The notes under the pieces: generated by a model
The model's input: the letters and a program-made list of their open reading frames with translations, nothing else
Database searches by the model: none
What the model was told of the DNA's origin: nothing
Shown: piece by piece, positions 24,289 to 32,546 of the stretch
How positions within the stretch are numbered: position 1 is the first letter of the stretch
Layout: every line of letters starts with the position of its first letter
Assembly: GCF_004827385.1 (NCBI RefSeq)
Contig: NZ_SRXN01000022.1
Span: 49,981 to 113,980 of the forward strand
Direction: 5' to 3'
DNA length: 64,000 nt
Source: Ensifer sp. MPMI2T
GTDB taxonomy: Bacteria; Pseudomonadota; Alphaproteobacteria; Rhizobiales; Rhizobiaceae
Translations under genes and position numbers: made by a program

Positions 24289-24377
24289 GAGGTCCCCGTG
24301 TGATTGAAGTGTTCTTCACATATTGCGATCCGAGGCGGCGCTTCGGAACTGATCTCATACATCGCTTAGATCAGAGT

Positions 24378-25709
24378 CTACTCCTCCAGACTGTCGGCAA
24401 GGCGGTTCGCCCCTTTCTTGTTCACTTCGAACTCAGCTCCATTTGGGCCGAACTTCGCGGTGGCGGATGATCTAAGCAACGTTGCAAGTGGTGGTTCGTC
24501 GCCTTTATTTCGCCCATTGCCGGTCTGCTCAAAGAGATGCCTCGTCACACCGTTAATAAGAGCGTCAGGGATGGCAACCTCGTTGTGCGCTTTCGCTTCC
24601 ATAATGGTCTCGACTGCCCAACTTGCCCGGCTTAAATCAATTGAGTATCGCTCCAACTCCCGACGGGCGCGCACGTCGTCATGATAGATCGCCTTAAGCC
24701 ACGAAATCGCGTAAACGAGGAAACCGACAGAGACGAAGGCGGAAAGCGTCCCGCGTAGCAACAGAAAGATCGCTAGTGGGTTGTCTAGTAGAGCCGCCGA
24801 AGTTGTAGCGGTGCCGGCGGCGGCGCTTGTGTTTGTCGGATCGGCCGGACTCATACGGACAGCGGGGGAAAGGGGTTCCACAACCGCAGCGAACTCTGTG
24901 AGACTGAAGTAAGCGAGCCAAGCGAGCCCGAGAGCTCCTAGCAAGGTTAGAAGGAAGATCCCCCAACTGATCATCGACGTTCGGCGGGGGAGCATCGCCA
25001 TCGCCAAACGGCCCTGTATTCTGTCGGTAATCTCTTTCCCCAGCGTACGGCGAGCATGCATGTGAGCGCGGTTATTGAGATCTTCCTCCCGTCGCCGAAG
25101 GTCACTCGATCTGTCCTGATACTCGTGTTCCAGTTCTGCCTTGCGCTGCGTGATTCGTTCTTCGAGCAATCGCTCCTTCTCTGACAGTTCCCCCAATCTC
25201 TTGGCGTGAAGTTCGTCCAATTCCAGTAGGCGCTTGTGTCCGCTCTGGGTGAGTTCTGTAAACAATTCATTGAGTTGGGCATACTGGGCGCTAAGGAGAG
25301 CAAGGGCCTCATCGTTCTTAGCGACCTCCGGGACAACAACGTGCTTCTGAACAAGGGTCAAACATTCGACAATGGCTTCAGCGGAGGGAGCTGGATTCCG
25401 CTGAGCATCTACGGCTACCTCGTCATAGAAAGGGGATGCTGTTCGCCCTTGGTCTATGTTCTGATCCTGGCCGCCAACACCTCTTCGAAAACGGAGTATC
25501 AGCGTATTGTCTTGAGAGCTTATGTCGACTGCATCTATTATAAAACTCGACGGCTTGCCGAACAGTTCCCTCGCACGATCGGTCTCAAAGGGGATATTCT
25601 TACCGGCAATTTTCAAATGCCCGCCGGCTTGCCCTTGTTGGCGTATGAATTCTTCAGCCAGCTTTAATACTTGTTTGTCGTTCAGACGCCCCGTCCGAAA
25701 AATCTGCAT
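24378..25709 (-). CDS. Large coiled-coil membrane protein, candidate defence effector
   Basis: A 443-residue protein; AGGGGCGGTAA precedes ATG 25709. Layout: a beta-rich N-terminal domain (about 1-100), a long coiled coil (about 150-230, LLEERITQRKAELEHEYQDR), a TM helix (about 245-268, WGIFLLTLLGALGLAWLAYF), a Ser/Thr/Ala-rich loop, a second TM helix (about 318-340) and a cytoplasmic C-terminal domain. The arrangement suggests a membrane complex that senses something in the cytoplasm through its coiled coil. No family is recognised. The gene at 24288 follows on the same strand. Confidence 0.6.
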   Translation of the reverse strand: MQIFRTGRLNDKQVLKLAEEFIRQQGQAGGHLKIAGKNIPFETDRARELFGKPSSFIIDAVDISSQDNTLILRFRRGVGGQDQNIDQGRTASPFYDEVAVDAQRNPAPSAEAIVECLTLVQKHVVVPEVAKNDEALALLSAQYAQLNELFTELTQSGHKRLLELDELHAKRLGELSEKERLLEERITQRKAELEHEYQDRSSDLRRREEDLNNRAHMHARRTLGKEITDRIQGRLAMAMLPRRTSMISWGIFLLTLLGALGLAWLAYFSLTEFAAVVEPLSPAVRMSPADPTNTSAAAGTATTSAALLDNPLAIFLLLRGTLSAFVSVGFLVYAISWLKAIYHDDVRARRELERYSIDLSRASWAVETIMEAKAHNEVAIPDALINGVTRHLFEQTGNGRNKGDEPPLATLLRSSATAKFGPNGAEFEVNKKGANRLADSLEE

Positions 25710-25789
25710 TTACCGCCCCTTGAAGAGATTCCCCCGCTGCAACAGGAAGCATTTTTCGCGACGAGGTACAACCGCCCTCCGCATGCCCT

Positions 25790-26293
25790 TCAACAACTCG
25801 GCTCACGCTTTGTGCGCACCGCCCGGGCTTCGCACGGCAACAGGAATTGACCGCGCCAAACACCCACTCCGGCAGAGTGCGTCGCCTCCTGAGCATCTGC
25901 ATAGGCGCCCTTGCTATACCGTCCCCAATCCACTGCATTGCCGCTCTCGACAAGCCAGCGATTGACCTCGCGGCCGTCTGCGCGAAAACAGATACCCACG
26001 AACCGCTGATATCGATCGCGCTCGACGAACTCGCAGCGGGTAGGGCGGGACGTGGCGAGGAACCGATCGAGCGCGAACGCCGCCTCCTTACCGCAACGGT
26101 ACGTGCCGCCGTCTCCATCCTCGCATTTCTGCCAGCTCTCCGGAGCATCGACGCCGTGCAGGCGAATGCGCTCACCGGAGATTTCTATGGTGTCTATGAC
26201 GGATGCGCGGCCGGTCAGTTCTTCGCCGGCGCGGGCTGATTCGGATGGCGCCGCGGCAATTACAAGCGCGGCGACAGCAAGTATGTGCTTCAT
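25790..26293 (-). CDS. Exported thermonuclease-family protein
   Basis: ATG 26293 gives 167 residues with a Sec signal peptide (MKHILAVAALVIAAAPSESA). The SNase-like core reads GRASVIDTIEISGERIRLHG then VDAPESWQKC, and later DRYQRFVGIC and NRWLVESGNAVDW. Where most relatives have V-x-D-G-D-T, this has VIDTIE, so a Gly-Asp pair carrying a Ca-binding aspartate seems missing; activity is uncertain. Four or more cysteines suggest disulfides. It follows the exported gene at 26667 in one operon. Confidence 0.75.
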   Translation of the reverse strand: MKHILAVAALVIAAAPSESARAGEELTGRASVIDTIEISGERIRLHGVDAPESWQKCEDGDGGTYRCGKEAAFALDRFLATSRPTRCEFVERDRYQRFVGICFRADGREVNRWLVESGNAVDWGRYSKGAYADAQEATHSAGVGVWRGQFLLPCEARAVRTKREPSC

Positions 26294-26319
26294 GAGATGC
26301 TCAAGTAAGTTGCATTGGG

Positions 26320-26667
26320 CTATCTTATCGGTGCCAGGCCGCAATCTCGGGTCTTTCGGCATAGACGCGCGATGGTTGTTTGCGCCGCTCCATAAAACTC
26401 CGCTGTCTCACGGAGTTTAGTCGGTGTGATCCCGCTGTCCCGATCGTTGAGCACCGCATTTGCGGCGGCAATTTCCTTGTCGGAACACATAAAAACGGCA
26501 GCCATCGCCACATCCGTCGGGGCATCGTCAGATGGTTCGAGTCGCTCCGCCATGCCCCTCACGCAGTGCATGAATTCTCGCACCTTCTCATCTGTATCGT
26601 CGCCTGCAGCGGCAGGGGATTTCCCGAATGCCATCAAAAGAACAGCTAAAATCGGCAAGTATCTCAT
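26320..26667 (-). CDS. Small exported protein upstream of the thermonuclease
   Basis: ATG 26667 begins a Sec signal peptide (MRYLPILAVLLMAFGKSPAA) of a 115-residue protein with four cysteines (two likely disulfides) and a mostly helical mature part. Starts further upstream are possible but would bury the signal. It ends 27 bases before the thermonuclease gene on the same strand, so the two should be co-expressed. Function unknown. Confidence 0.6.
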   Translation of the reverse strand: MRYLPILAVLLMAFGKSPAAAGDDTDEKVREFMHCVRGMAERLEPSDDAPTDVAMAAVFMCSDKEIAAANAVLNDRDSGITPTKLRETAEFYGAAQTTIARLCRKTRDCGLAPIR

Positions 26668-26774
26668 CGCCCACTCCCAGAAGAAAATGCAGCGTACGGT
26701 AAAGTGCAGACCACCACCAGCCGCGGAAGACCGCAGCGTGATGATCTTTCCCAACCCTCCCTTACCGCTTCAAA

Positions 26775-26800
26775 TGTTAACGGTTGTGGTATCTGTTAAC
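26775..26800. promoter_or_regulatory. Paired TGTTAAC sites in a divergent intergenic region
   Basis: TGTTAAC occurs at 26775-26781 and 26794-26800, 19 bases (about two helical turns) apart, each holding the palindrome GTTAAC. The stretch is the most AT-rich of the neighbourhood and lies between the minus-strand exported genes and the plus-strand 26940 gene, so an operator or promoter is likely. Confidence 0.45.
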
Positions 26801-26939
26801 ATATTGATGTTGCGTGGATTCTTAAGAAAACGGGCGAGGTTTCGCCTTAGCTTCACTGATTGATCCACCCTTTTCATGCAACCGGAGAATTGACAGGCCA
26901 AGTTGTACTTGGAAAAAGTCCCTTCAACTGGGGGAACAC

Positions 26940-28085
26940 ATGGCATTGATTCTCGATCCGGCGCAGCGCGTCATCGACAAAGATCATCAGATATTTGTCC
27001 TTCATCCGGGTGATGGAAAGCGTTTTTACAACGATTTTATAGCTCATAGCGCGGTCTTCCTTGATATCCCGGGAATTAAGCTCACGGCTACTCCCGATAT
27101 CGAGGATGAAGAGACCAGGAAGCTCCTCCGTATGGCCCGCGCCATTGGCGGGTGGCATAAGAGCGGAAGGCCCGCTCAGCGGTTGCCGCAGCGCGATCCT
27201 CAGGCTTTCTCTGTCTCGGTCGAAGGCCGAGAGGCTCCACGTTTTATGCGCGAAGTCCAGACGCTGTACACGGACGCGAAACCCGGTGATCTGATCATTA
27301 TCCCAGGCCCCGGTTACAATTCGGCTGTGTTGATGGCTGAATTGGTCGGTGAATTCGACCCGGAATACAAAGTTGATTCCGCGCGGTACGCTGCTGATCT
27401 GATCCCCGCCCGCCGGATCAAATTCCTGCAGACGGGTCACGCGAAGTATGAGTTTGGCCGTCGTGCAATCCAGCTTATGCAGAATCGACAAGCGATCATC
27501 CGCGTGAGCGATGACGCGGATAGACACGAATTCTATGAGCATGCTTACGGAGACTACGTCTGGGGGGACGTATCGGGGAATTACATGGAGATCACCGAGG
27601 CGGTGGTAGATCAAAAGGATCTCACCGACGTTCTCTTCATGACGAACTACTATGGCGCGATGTATGTCGCCATGAAGGCCGGCAAGCTTGAGCACTTTGC
27701 AAGCCTGCCATGGCATAAGGCGATCAACGAATACTATAATCGAGAGCTTTTCGGAGACATCTCGATTGAAATACATTCACCTGGGTTTTTCGGGAGACCC
27801 ATGCGAAACGCCTCGATCGCTGGCTTTATAGCCGCCATGACCGCTCTTGCCTCCGCAGGGGCGAGCTCCGCCGAGGTCGCTACAGTTGTGGTTCAAAATT
27901 CCGCGAACGGTCGCGTTTCGGTTTGTGATCTGGACTTGCAGCAGGATGTCCAGTCTACTGTAAAAATGGTCTCGAATGCCCATCTATGGTGGGATGAAGT
28001 ATGCGCAGCGCAGAAAGCCGCTTCTAAAAAGACCGGCCTTAAGACTAAAGCAAAGGTTATCGACAAAGCTACAGCTGGCAATTAA
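26940..28085 (+). CDS. PUA-like sensor with TM segment, candidate novel defence gene
   Basis: A 381-residue protein from ATG 26940, behind GGGGGAAC. The N-terminal half has a pattern like the PUA/Mrr-N-type modules of modification-dependent systems: GDLIIIPGPGYNSAVLMAEL (strand, Gly-Asp, then strand), then PARRIKFLQT, FGRRAIQLMQNRQAIIRVSD. Next come an aromatic, acidic region, and one hydrophobic segment (about 285-307, ASIAGFIAAMTALASAGASS) followed by a short beta-like tail. No nuclease motif is visible. It is followed 38 bases later by a small membrane protein. A sensor of modified nucleic acid coupled to a membrane effector is a reasonable hypothesis, not a demonstrated function. Confidence 0.55.
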   Translation: MALILDPAQRVIDKDHQIFVLHPGDGKRFYNDFIAHSAVFLDIPGIKLTATPDIEDEETRKLLRMARAIGGWHKSGRPAQRLPQRDPQAFSVSVEGREAPRFMREVQTLYTDAKPGDLIIIPGPGYNSAVLMAELVGEFDPEYKVDSARYAADLIPARRIKFLQTGHAKYEFGRRAIQLMQNRQAIIRVSDDADRHEFYEHAYGDYVWGDVSGNYMEITEAVVDQKDLTDVLFMTNYYGAMYVAMKAGKLEHFASLPWHKAINEYYNRELFGDISIEIHSPGFFGRPMRNASIAGFIAAMTALASAGASSAEVATVVVQNSANGRVSVCDLDLQQDVQSTVKMVSNAHLWWDEVCAAQKAASKKTGLKTKAKVIDKATAGN

Positions 28086-28123
28086 GAAGCGCGTGAGCGC
28101 CCCTGCGGAGAAGGTCACGGATT

Positions 28124-28648
28124 ATGACCGGCATTATAACTTGGATGAGGCACCATCTCAGAGCTGCTTTTATTGCCGTGGCAGCGGGCGGCGGCCTGGT
28201 TGGCACTGCTGCTGGTAGCGCCGGCACATATTATTTCGGACTGCAGCAAAGCCGCGTTGACCGCTTTGCTGACAGTTTGATGGAGGAATATAAGGCCGTC
28301 GCAGAATCGAAGCGTGAACTTTACATTGCAGTCGATAAGTTCACGTTCTCACTCGCCAAGGGGAAGAGGCCCGATCCGGCTGTTTTGACAGAGCTCAATC
28401 AAAAGCTTCTCGATTTACATCAGCGTATCGATGTCTTCAGTCTTGGCCTCAACGACGATGACAGGCAGAAAGTCGCCGACGTGAAAGCCGCTCTCGCAAA
28501 CATGAAAATCGAGGCGGCTCAGGCAAGATCCAAAGCTGACTTGGAATACTTTACGGGTCGGCTTGCCCAGTTCGAGAGCGCCTATCAGGCAGCGAGACCA
28601 ATCGTTGAGCGTAAGATAGGCACGCCAAACGAACTTCTCACTGGTTGA
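28124..28648 (+). CDS. Membrane-anchored helical protein, partner of the 26940 gene
   Basis: A 174-residue protein starting at ATG 28124. One TM helix at about 12-35 (RAAFIAVAAGGGLVGTAAGS) contains a glycine-zipper-like repeat (GGGLVGTAAGSAG), which favours packing into oligomers. The rest is a helical, probably antiparallel bundle (RVDRFADSLMEEYKAVAESK to the end). Small glycine-zipper membrane proteins can form pores. Same strand and short gap indicate one operon with the PUA-like gene. Confidence 0.6.
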   Translation: MTGIITWMRHHLRAAFIAVAAGGGLVGTAAGSAGTYYFGLQQSRVDRFADSLMEEYKAVAESKRELYIAVDKFTFSLAKGKRPDPAVLTELNQKLLDLHQRIDVFSLGLNDDDRQKVADVKAALANMKIEAAQARSKADLEYFTGRLAQFESAYQAARPIVERKIGTPNELLTG

Positions 28649-28785
28649 AGCTCTTCACTCTTTTCGCCAAGGCGCCGACCTGTCGCGCGAGACCAATGAC
28701 TGATGGGGTGGTTTGGAGTCGCGGGCATCGTAGCTGGGCCTGAAAGAAGACTTCGACCTTCCCTGGCAGACCCGACCTTCCTGCA

Positions 28786-28815
28786 GCCATTGCCAGTACA
28801 TCCGTGGTTAATGGC
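28786..28815. repeat. Hairpin with conserved 20-nt core, copy 2
   Basis: TGCCAGTACATCCGTGGTTA at 28791-28810 matches 2131-2150 exactly. Here the flanks pair as GCCATT (28786-28791) with AATGGC (28810-28815); at copy 1 they pair as CGCTGC with GCAGCG. It lies in the 211-base gap 28649-28859, in which I see no gene. Confidence 0.75.
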
Positions 28816-28859
28816 GATATGGGAATCCTTAGTCGTCGATCGTGACGACTGCGTGACAC

Positions 28860-29855
28860 TCAGGAGACTCGATTAGTACGGCCCCTCGCTGTCATCCTTG
28901 CCCACAGAGCCTTGAATCCTCGGAGCAATGTGGAACCGTAGACGCCGCCAAATGCTAGGGCGGCAAACCCGACTATCGCCTTCCAAAGCCCGGTTGCAGT
29001 TTGAACTCCCTCTTTCAGGGAGTTTGCCCACTCACCCCACGTCTGAGGACGAACCTTCACCGACACAACACGAGAAAACGTCTTCACTGTGATAGGGACT
29101 GTCCCCTTTAACTTTGGCATGTGGGCATATAACGCGACTTTCAGCAGGTTTTGCCCTTCAGCTTTCGCCTCGACTTTCCATTGCCATTGTGCTGGTATCC
29201 CAATCGCAACTTCCTGGACCTCATCGGAAATTCTTTCGATTTTAAAGGATGTCCCGACGAGATCAGCTGACATTCTATAACCAACCTTCAATTTCCCTTC
29301 GACAAGTTGACTGTCGGTGTTTGTGGGGCTGACAGACGATTCTAGGTCGGCTTTTGGCACCTCAACCCCAACTACAGCTGTCACAATGCGGCTATCTCCG
29401 ACAGTCATCCGCGCTGGCGGGTCGATTACTACGTCACCCTCCGGCAGTTTTTTAACGGCCTCCCCTAAAGCCATCATCTGAGCTACCGACTCGACGGTTT
29501 TCTCTACAACCTTATCGGGATCGGTTGACGAGGTTAGGCGATCATCAACCTCATGAGCGTCAAACGGTTTGTCGATTATTGCGACTGTTCCACTGTCGCT
29601 TTGTGGGATTGTTGGTGGAAGGCGGACGAGGTCATTGTTCGGCCCTAAATCAAGGGATGTATCTTCCATACCAGAACATTTATCTAGATCGCATGGAAAG
29701 CCCAAATGTGGACCTTTATCGACAGCCACGTCAGGACGCGGCGCCATACCACCAGCGGGTGCCAGATTGCTCGGGTAAGAATTTAAATAAGCCAACGCTA
29801 CGAAGAGCAGAATGCCGATCAACGCAATGGCCGCTAAAAGATATCTCGTCTTCAC
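28860..29855 (-). CDS. Two-TM protein with beta-sandwich domain, conflict-system-like
   Basis: GTG 29855 (GGAGGGG 7 bases before it) gives 331 residues. TM1 is at about 5-24 (LLAAIALIGILLFVALAYLN), then a long linker, a beta-rich domain (about 145-280) with the pattern RMTVGDSRIV, VGYRMSADLVGTSFKIERIS, IPAQWQWKVEAKAEGQNLLK and ITVKTFSRVVSVKV, and TM2 near the C-terminus (about 300-318). From memory, similar W-x-W beta-sandwich segments beside a TM helix occur in CHAT/caspase- or TIR-linked bacterial conflict proteins. It stands alone, so it may be a membrane receptor or effector with a partner elsewhere. Confidence 0.55.
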   Translation of the reverse strand: MKTRYLLAAIALIGILLFVALAYLNSYPSNLAPAGGMAPRPDVAVDKGPHLGFPCDLDKCSGMEDTSLDLGPNNDLVRLPPTIPQSDSGTVAIIDKPFDAHEVDDRLTSSTDPDKVVEKTVESVAQMMALGEAVKKLPEGDVVIDPPARMTVGDSRIVTAVVGVEVPKADLESSVSPTNTDSQLVEGKLKVGYRMSADLVGTSFKIERISDEVQEVAIGIPAQWQWKVEAKAEGQNLLKVALYAHMPKLKGTVPITVKTFSRVVSVKVRPQTWGEWANSLKEGVQTATGLWKAIVGFAALAFGGVYGSTLLRGFKALWARMTARGRTNRVS

Positions 29856-29968
29856 GGCAACCCCTCCGGCACTGCAACAAATTTTACTCCTCTTGGTAGA
29901 GGCTTTCAACGGATGTCAAAGCGAGCGCGAGCGGCGGCTGTTCCTATCGGCCGGGAATTTGGGCCAGA

Positions 29969-30259
29969 TCACTTCTCCCCATCCAAAACAATCTTCAGCT
30001 TCCTGATCACATCGGCCGCATCGATCAGGATGTCCCGGATCTCAGCACCAGAGAAACTATCCACCCGGACAGCAGCCACCTGAAGGTCAATCACGACGTC
30101 CCTCGCTCGATTGCTACTTGGTATGCCGGTCTGCTCGCGCATGTCGCGTATCGTGGCGATCGACCGACTGAGGAGCCGCTTGACCTCGAACGGCGTCAGC
30201 CTGTCCGCTTCGTTCGCGGCTCTGACCAGTTCGGCAATGAATTGGGTGGTGAGGCTCAT
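29969..30259 (-). CDS. Hypothetical helical protein
   Basis: A 96-residue all-helical protein (LTTQFIAELVRAANEADRLT, then LTPFEVKRLLSRSIATIRDM). No membrane segment, no HTH signature that I trust. It touches the upstream gene at 30259, so it is the last gene of a run 30968-29969 read as one operon. Confidence 0.55.
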   Translation of the reverse strand: MSLTTQFIAELVRAANEADRLTPFEVKRLLSRSIATIRDMREQTGIPSSNRARDVVIDLQVAAVRVDSFSGAEIRDILIDAADVIRKLKIVLDGEK

Positions 30260-30624
30260 CAGTGACGAACAGGTTTCATGGGCAACGTCAGCGGTGGTCC
30301 GCTGCGGACGACAAATTGCCTCCTGACTTGTCGCGAGGCAGTGCCGTCGAATAAGGACCGAGGGAGCGCGACGTTAATGGCCCATTTGCAGGGGCCGGTC
30401 GGATCGGCACTCAGGTCCTGATGTCTAACCGCGCTAAGCGGCAAAACGTACTCTGGCTTACGAAGGCCTTCGCCTTGGTTCCCTAACCAGGTCAGCACCA
30501 CGAGGATTTCCCCTCCGAGCTCGATCGCATCAAGTGCGCCCAGCTTGTCTCCGACAGTGACGTGTACCGCCTGCTCGTGGAACGTAAATGTACTCAGCTT
30601 CATTTCATTCTTAGGGGCGGTCAT
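30259..30624 (-). CDS. Hypothetical protein, operon 30968-29969
   Basis: A 121-residue beta-rich protein (VHVTVGDKLGALDAIELGGE, ILVVLTWLGNQ). Its start overlaps the stop of the 30968 gene by four bases, and its stop touches the start of the next gene. Family not recognised. Tight coupling suggests a joint role with the DNA-binding protein at 30621. Confidence 0.55.
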   Translation of the reverse strand: MTAPKNEMKLSTFTFHEQAVHVTVGDKLGALDAIELGGEILVVLTWLGNQGEGLRKPEYVLPLSAVRHQDLSADPTGPCKWAINVALPRSLFDGTASRQVRRQFVVRSGPPLTLPMKPVRH

Positions 30625-30968
30625 TTGGCGCGCGTCTTTCTAGCAGCTTTGTTCTTTTGCTTGTTTAGATTCACAAGTCGTTCCCTGAGTTTCTCGGAAT
30701 CGGCGTCTGTCCAACGTTTGATCGGAGCAGGTTGGGGCTCGTAATGGGACACCTCATAGCGACCCCTCGGTTTTGGCTTTGCGGCCTCAAGAGTAGTTTC
30801 GATATCTGCCGGCAGCAGGAACAGGGCTTTGCCAATGACGCGGCAGGCGCCAAGAGCCCTAGCTCTTTCTCGCAACGGGCGTTCGGATACGTGAATGCCA
30901 GCCGCGTGAAGCTTGGCAACTGCCGCGGCCGGCGTCATGGCTTCGTCGAGAGTGCTGTTCTCTGGCAT
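30621..30968 (-). CDS. Small DNA-binding protein, possibly excisionase-like
   Basis: A 115-residue protein. The middle reads HVSERPLRERARALGACRVI then GKALFLLPADIETTLEA, a pattern of a winged HTH that reads a DNA site and ends in a 'PADIE' helix, as in small excisionase/AlpA-like or phage accessory proteins. The C-terminus is very basic (NLNKQKNKAARKTRAK), suiting DNA contact. It heads a three-gene operon. A role in island excision is plausible because the tRNA junction is near, but no integrase is visible here. Confidence 0.55.
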   Translation of the reverse strand: MPENSTLDEAMTPAAAVAKLHAAGIHVSERPLRERARALGACRVIGKALFLLPADIETTLEAAKPKPRGRYEVSHYEPQPAPIKRWTDADSEKLRERLVNLNKQKNKAARKTRAK

Positions 30969-31043
30969 TGTGGCTCCTGCGTTTCGGTAATAGGCACATA
31001 GACCGTCCCGTATCCAGGTCGTGAACGGCCTTCTGAACTACCC

Positions 31044-32243
31044 TCAATCGTCCCAGTAGTTACGTTTAGGTGGGGGCTCGCCCTCAGGGTCGAAAAGGTC
31101 ATCGGGCTCGGGGAAAAGGTTCTGCTCGACTAAGGCTTCCTGAAGGCATTCGATGGTCGTTCGGGCTTCGAGCGCCGCGAGACGTTCCTTTGCCCACACC
31201 AGCATTCTGTCATATTCCAATGGAAGCCGCTCGTTTGTCGGGATTGCTGAAATTGTCAGCTTTAGCTCATCAACTTCACGCCTGGCTCGGGCCAAGGAAG
31301 TCAGAAATTCGTGGCGGTGTTCTTCGCGTAGCCTTCTCTTTTCGGCTAGGTCACGCCTGTGGGCTAAGTACTCTCGTCTCTTTGCTTCTCCGCGGTTCTT
31401 GTCGTCATGCTCTTTCTGAACAAGAAGATTGACCCGGTAGTTCTCGACTATGGAGTCGATGCAGTCCTCGATCGTCTTCCCGTCGCTGTCGACCCAATTT
31501 TTTCTGATGCCTTCGGCGTTACCGTATATCTGGAATGCTAACCGCCCAACGTAGACATTCTTGTGGAATTTCCACCCCCCTCGCTCTTTCACAACCCGCT
31601 TCTTGGGGCTCGTGATCTCAAAATCGACCGCGGCGCTGCTATCGGCGAACTGCACCCGGCTACCCGACCCGCAAAACGAGATCCCATACGGCTCGAATGC
31701 TATGGCGAGGGTGTTCAGGAAGGCAATTGCTCGGGGAATGCTGTTGCGATGGACCTTCACCCAGCGCAATTGGACGGTTCCATCTCTATCGGGAACAACA
31801 CTTCGAATCTCGGCTGCGAATTCCCGCAACGACGGGTGCAGCTTAGTCTTCGCTGTTACCCCCTTTGTTTCTGGTGCAGTTTCGACGGCTTTGGATTGCG
31901 TCGCTTCCGAGCGCTGGGTCGCCTCAGCAACTGCCCGTTTAGCCGCTTTTGTTACTTCGATTGCAAAGGCAACATAAGGACTTGCCTCCTGCCTGAACCC
32001 CCCGATATGGACGGTCTCCAATTCAGGAGTGTACATCTTTCGGAGTGGGGTTTTTGTAACTTTCTGGCCCGCTTCGAGCCTTGCCCAGTAGCCCCTACCC
32101 GGAACGGGAACTTGATTACGCTCGCATATTTTGGCGAGCCCCCTATCAGACAGTCCGAATTGCTCAGCCAGCTTCAGAATCGGTGTGGACCACACAAGAT
32201 CGTACAGCTCTTTACGGGTGAGGGTGCGCTTCGGCGCGTCCAT
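31044..32243 (-). CDS. Large HTH-containing protein of unknown function
   Basis: A 399-residue protein. The N-terminus carries a clear HTH (LTRKELYDLVWSTPILKLAE, QFGLSDRGLAKICERNQVPV, then PGRGYWARLEAGQ), followed by a long, mixed charged region with a probable coiled coil (AHRRDLAEKRRLREEHRHEF). Proteins with this N-terminal 'ELYDLVWS.P....A..FG.SD' motif are widespread hypothetical proteins on plasmids and islands; their function is not established. It sits beside another small DNA-binding gene and could control the island. Confidence 0.65.
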   Translation of the reverse strand: MDAPKRTLTRKELYDLVWSTPILKLAEQFGLSDRGLAKICERNQVPVPGRGYWARLEAGQKVTKTPLRKMYTPELETVHIGGFRQEASPYVAFAIEVTKAAKRAVAEATQRSEATQSKAVETAPETKGVTAKTKLHPSLREFAAEIRSVVPDRDGTVQLRWVKVHRNSIPRAIAFLNTLAIAFEPYGISFCGSGSRVQFADSSAAVDFEITSPKKRVVKERGGWKFHKNVYVGRLAFQIYGNAEGIRKNWVDSDGKTIEDCIDSIVENYRVNLLVQKEHDDKNRGEAKRREYLAHRRDLAEKRRLREEHRHEFLTSLARARREVDELKLTISAIPTNERLPLEYDRMLVWAKERLAALEARTTIECLQEALVEQNLFPEPDDLFDPEGEPPPKRNYWDD

Positions 32244-32258
32244 TGATTATCCTGCGTT

Positions 32259-32546
32259 CTAGCGTTTGCCGTTTGTTCGCGCAACTAGCCTAACGCGGAC
32301 GGAATCTTTAGCGGACATGACTTTCGGCTGCGTACGGGCACTTACCGGACAGGGCAGTTTGCACCGCTCGATCATCTGCCTGATGGCATTCCGCGTGACA
32401 AAGTCCTTGTTCGCGATCCGGACGATTTCCAGATTGCCCTTGCGAGCTTCCGTGCGTAGCGACGACTTGGTGAGTTCGCCGTGGAAGAAGAGCTTTGCTG
32501 CCTTCGAGAGCGAGACGAGTTCGTCGTCTCCAATGTCACTGTTCAT
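32259..32546 (-). CDS. Small DNA-binding protein, excisionase/AlpA-like
   Basis: A 95-residue protein. LVSLSKAAKLFFHGELTKSS, then LRTEARKGNLEIVRIANKDF and VTRNAIRQMIERCK fit the winged-helix layout of excisionase-type proteins (helix-turn-helix, 'G.L....', wing, C-terminal helix). Its stop is 15 bases before the 31044 gene start, and it begins one base from the stop of the 32547 gene, so an operon is likely. Confidence 0.6.
   Translation of the reverse strand: MNSDIGDDELVSLSKAAKLFFHGELTKSSLRTEARKGNLEIVRIANKDFVTRNAIRQMIERCKLPCPVSARTQPKVMSAKDSVRVRLVARTNGKR

Noticed and set aside
28638..28859. 73-residue minus-strand frame in the gap after the 28124 gene
   Set aside because: Overlaps the conserved-core hairpin and lacks a ribosome site.
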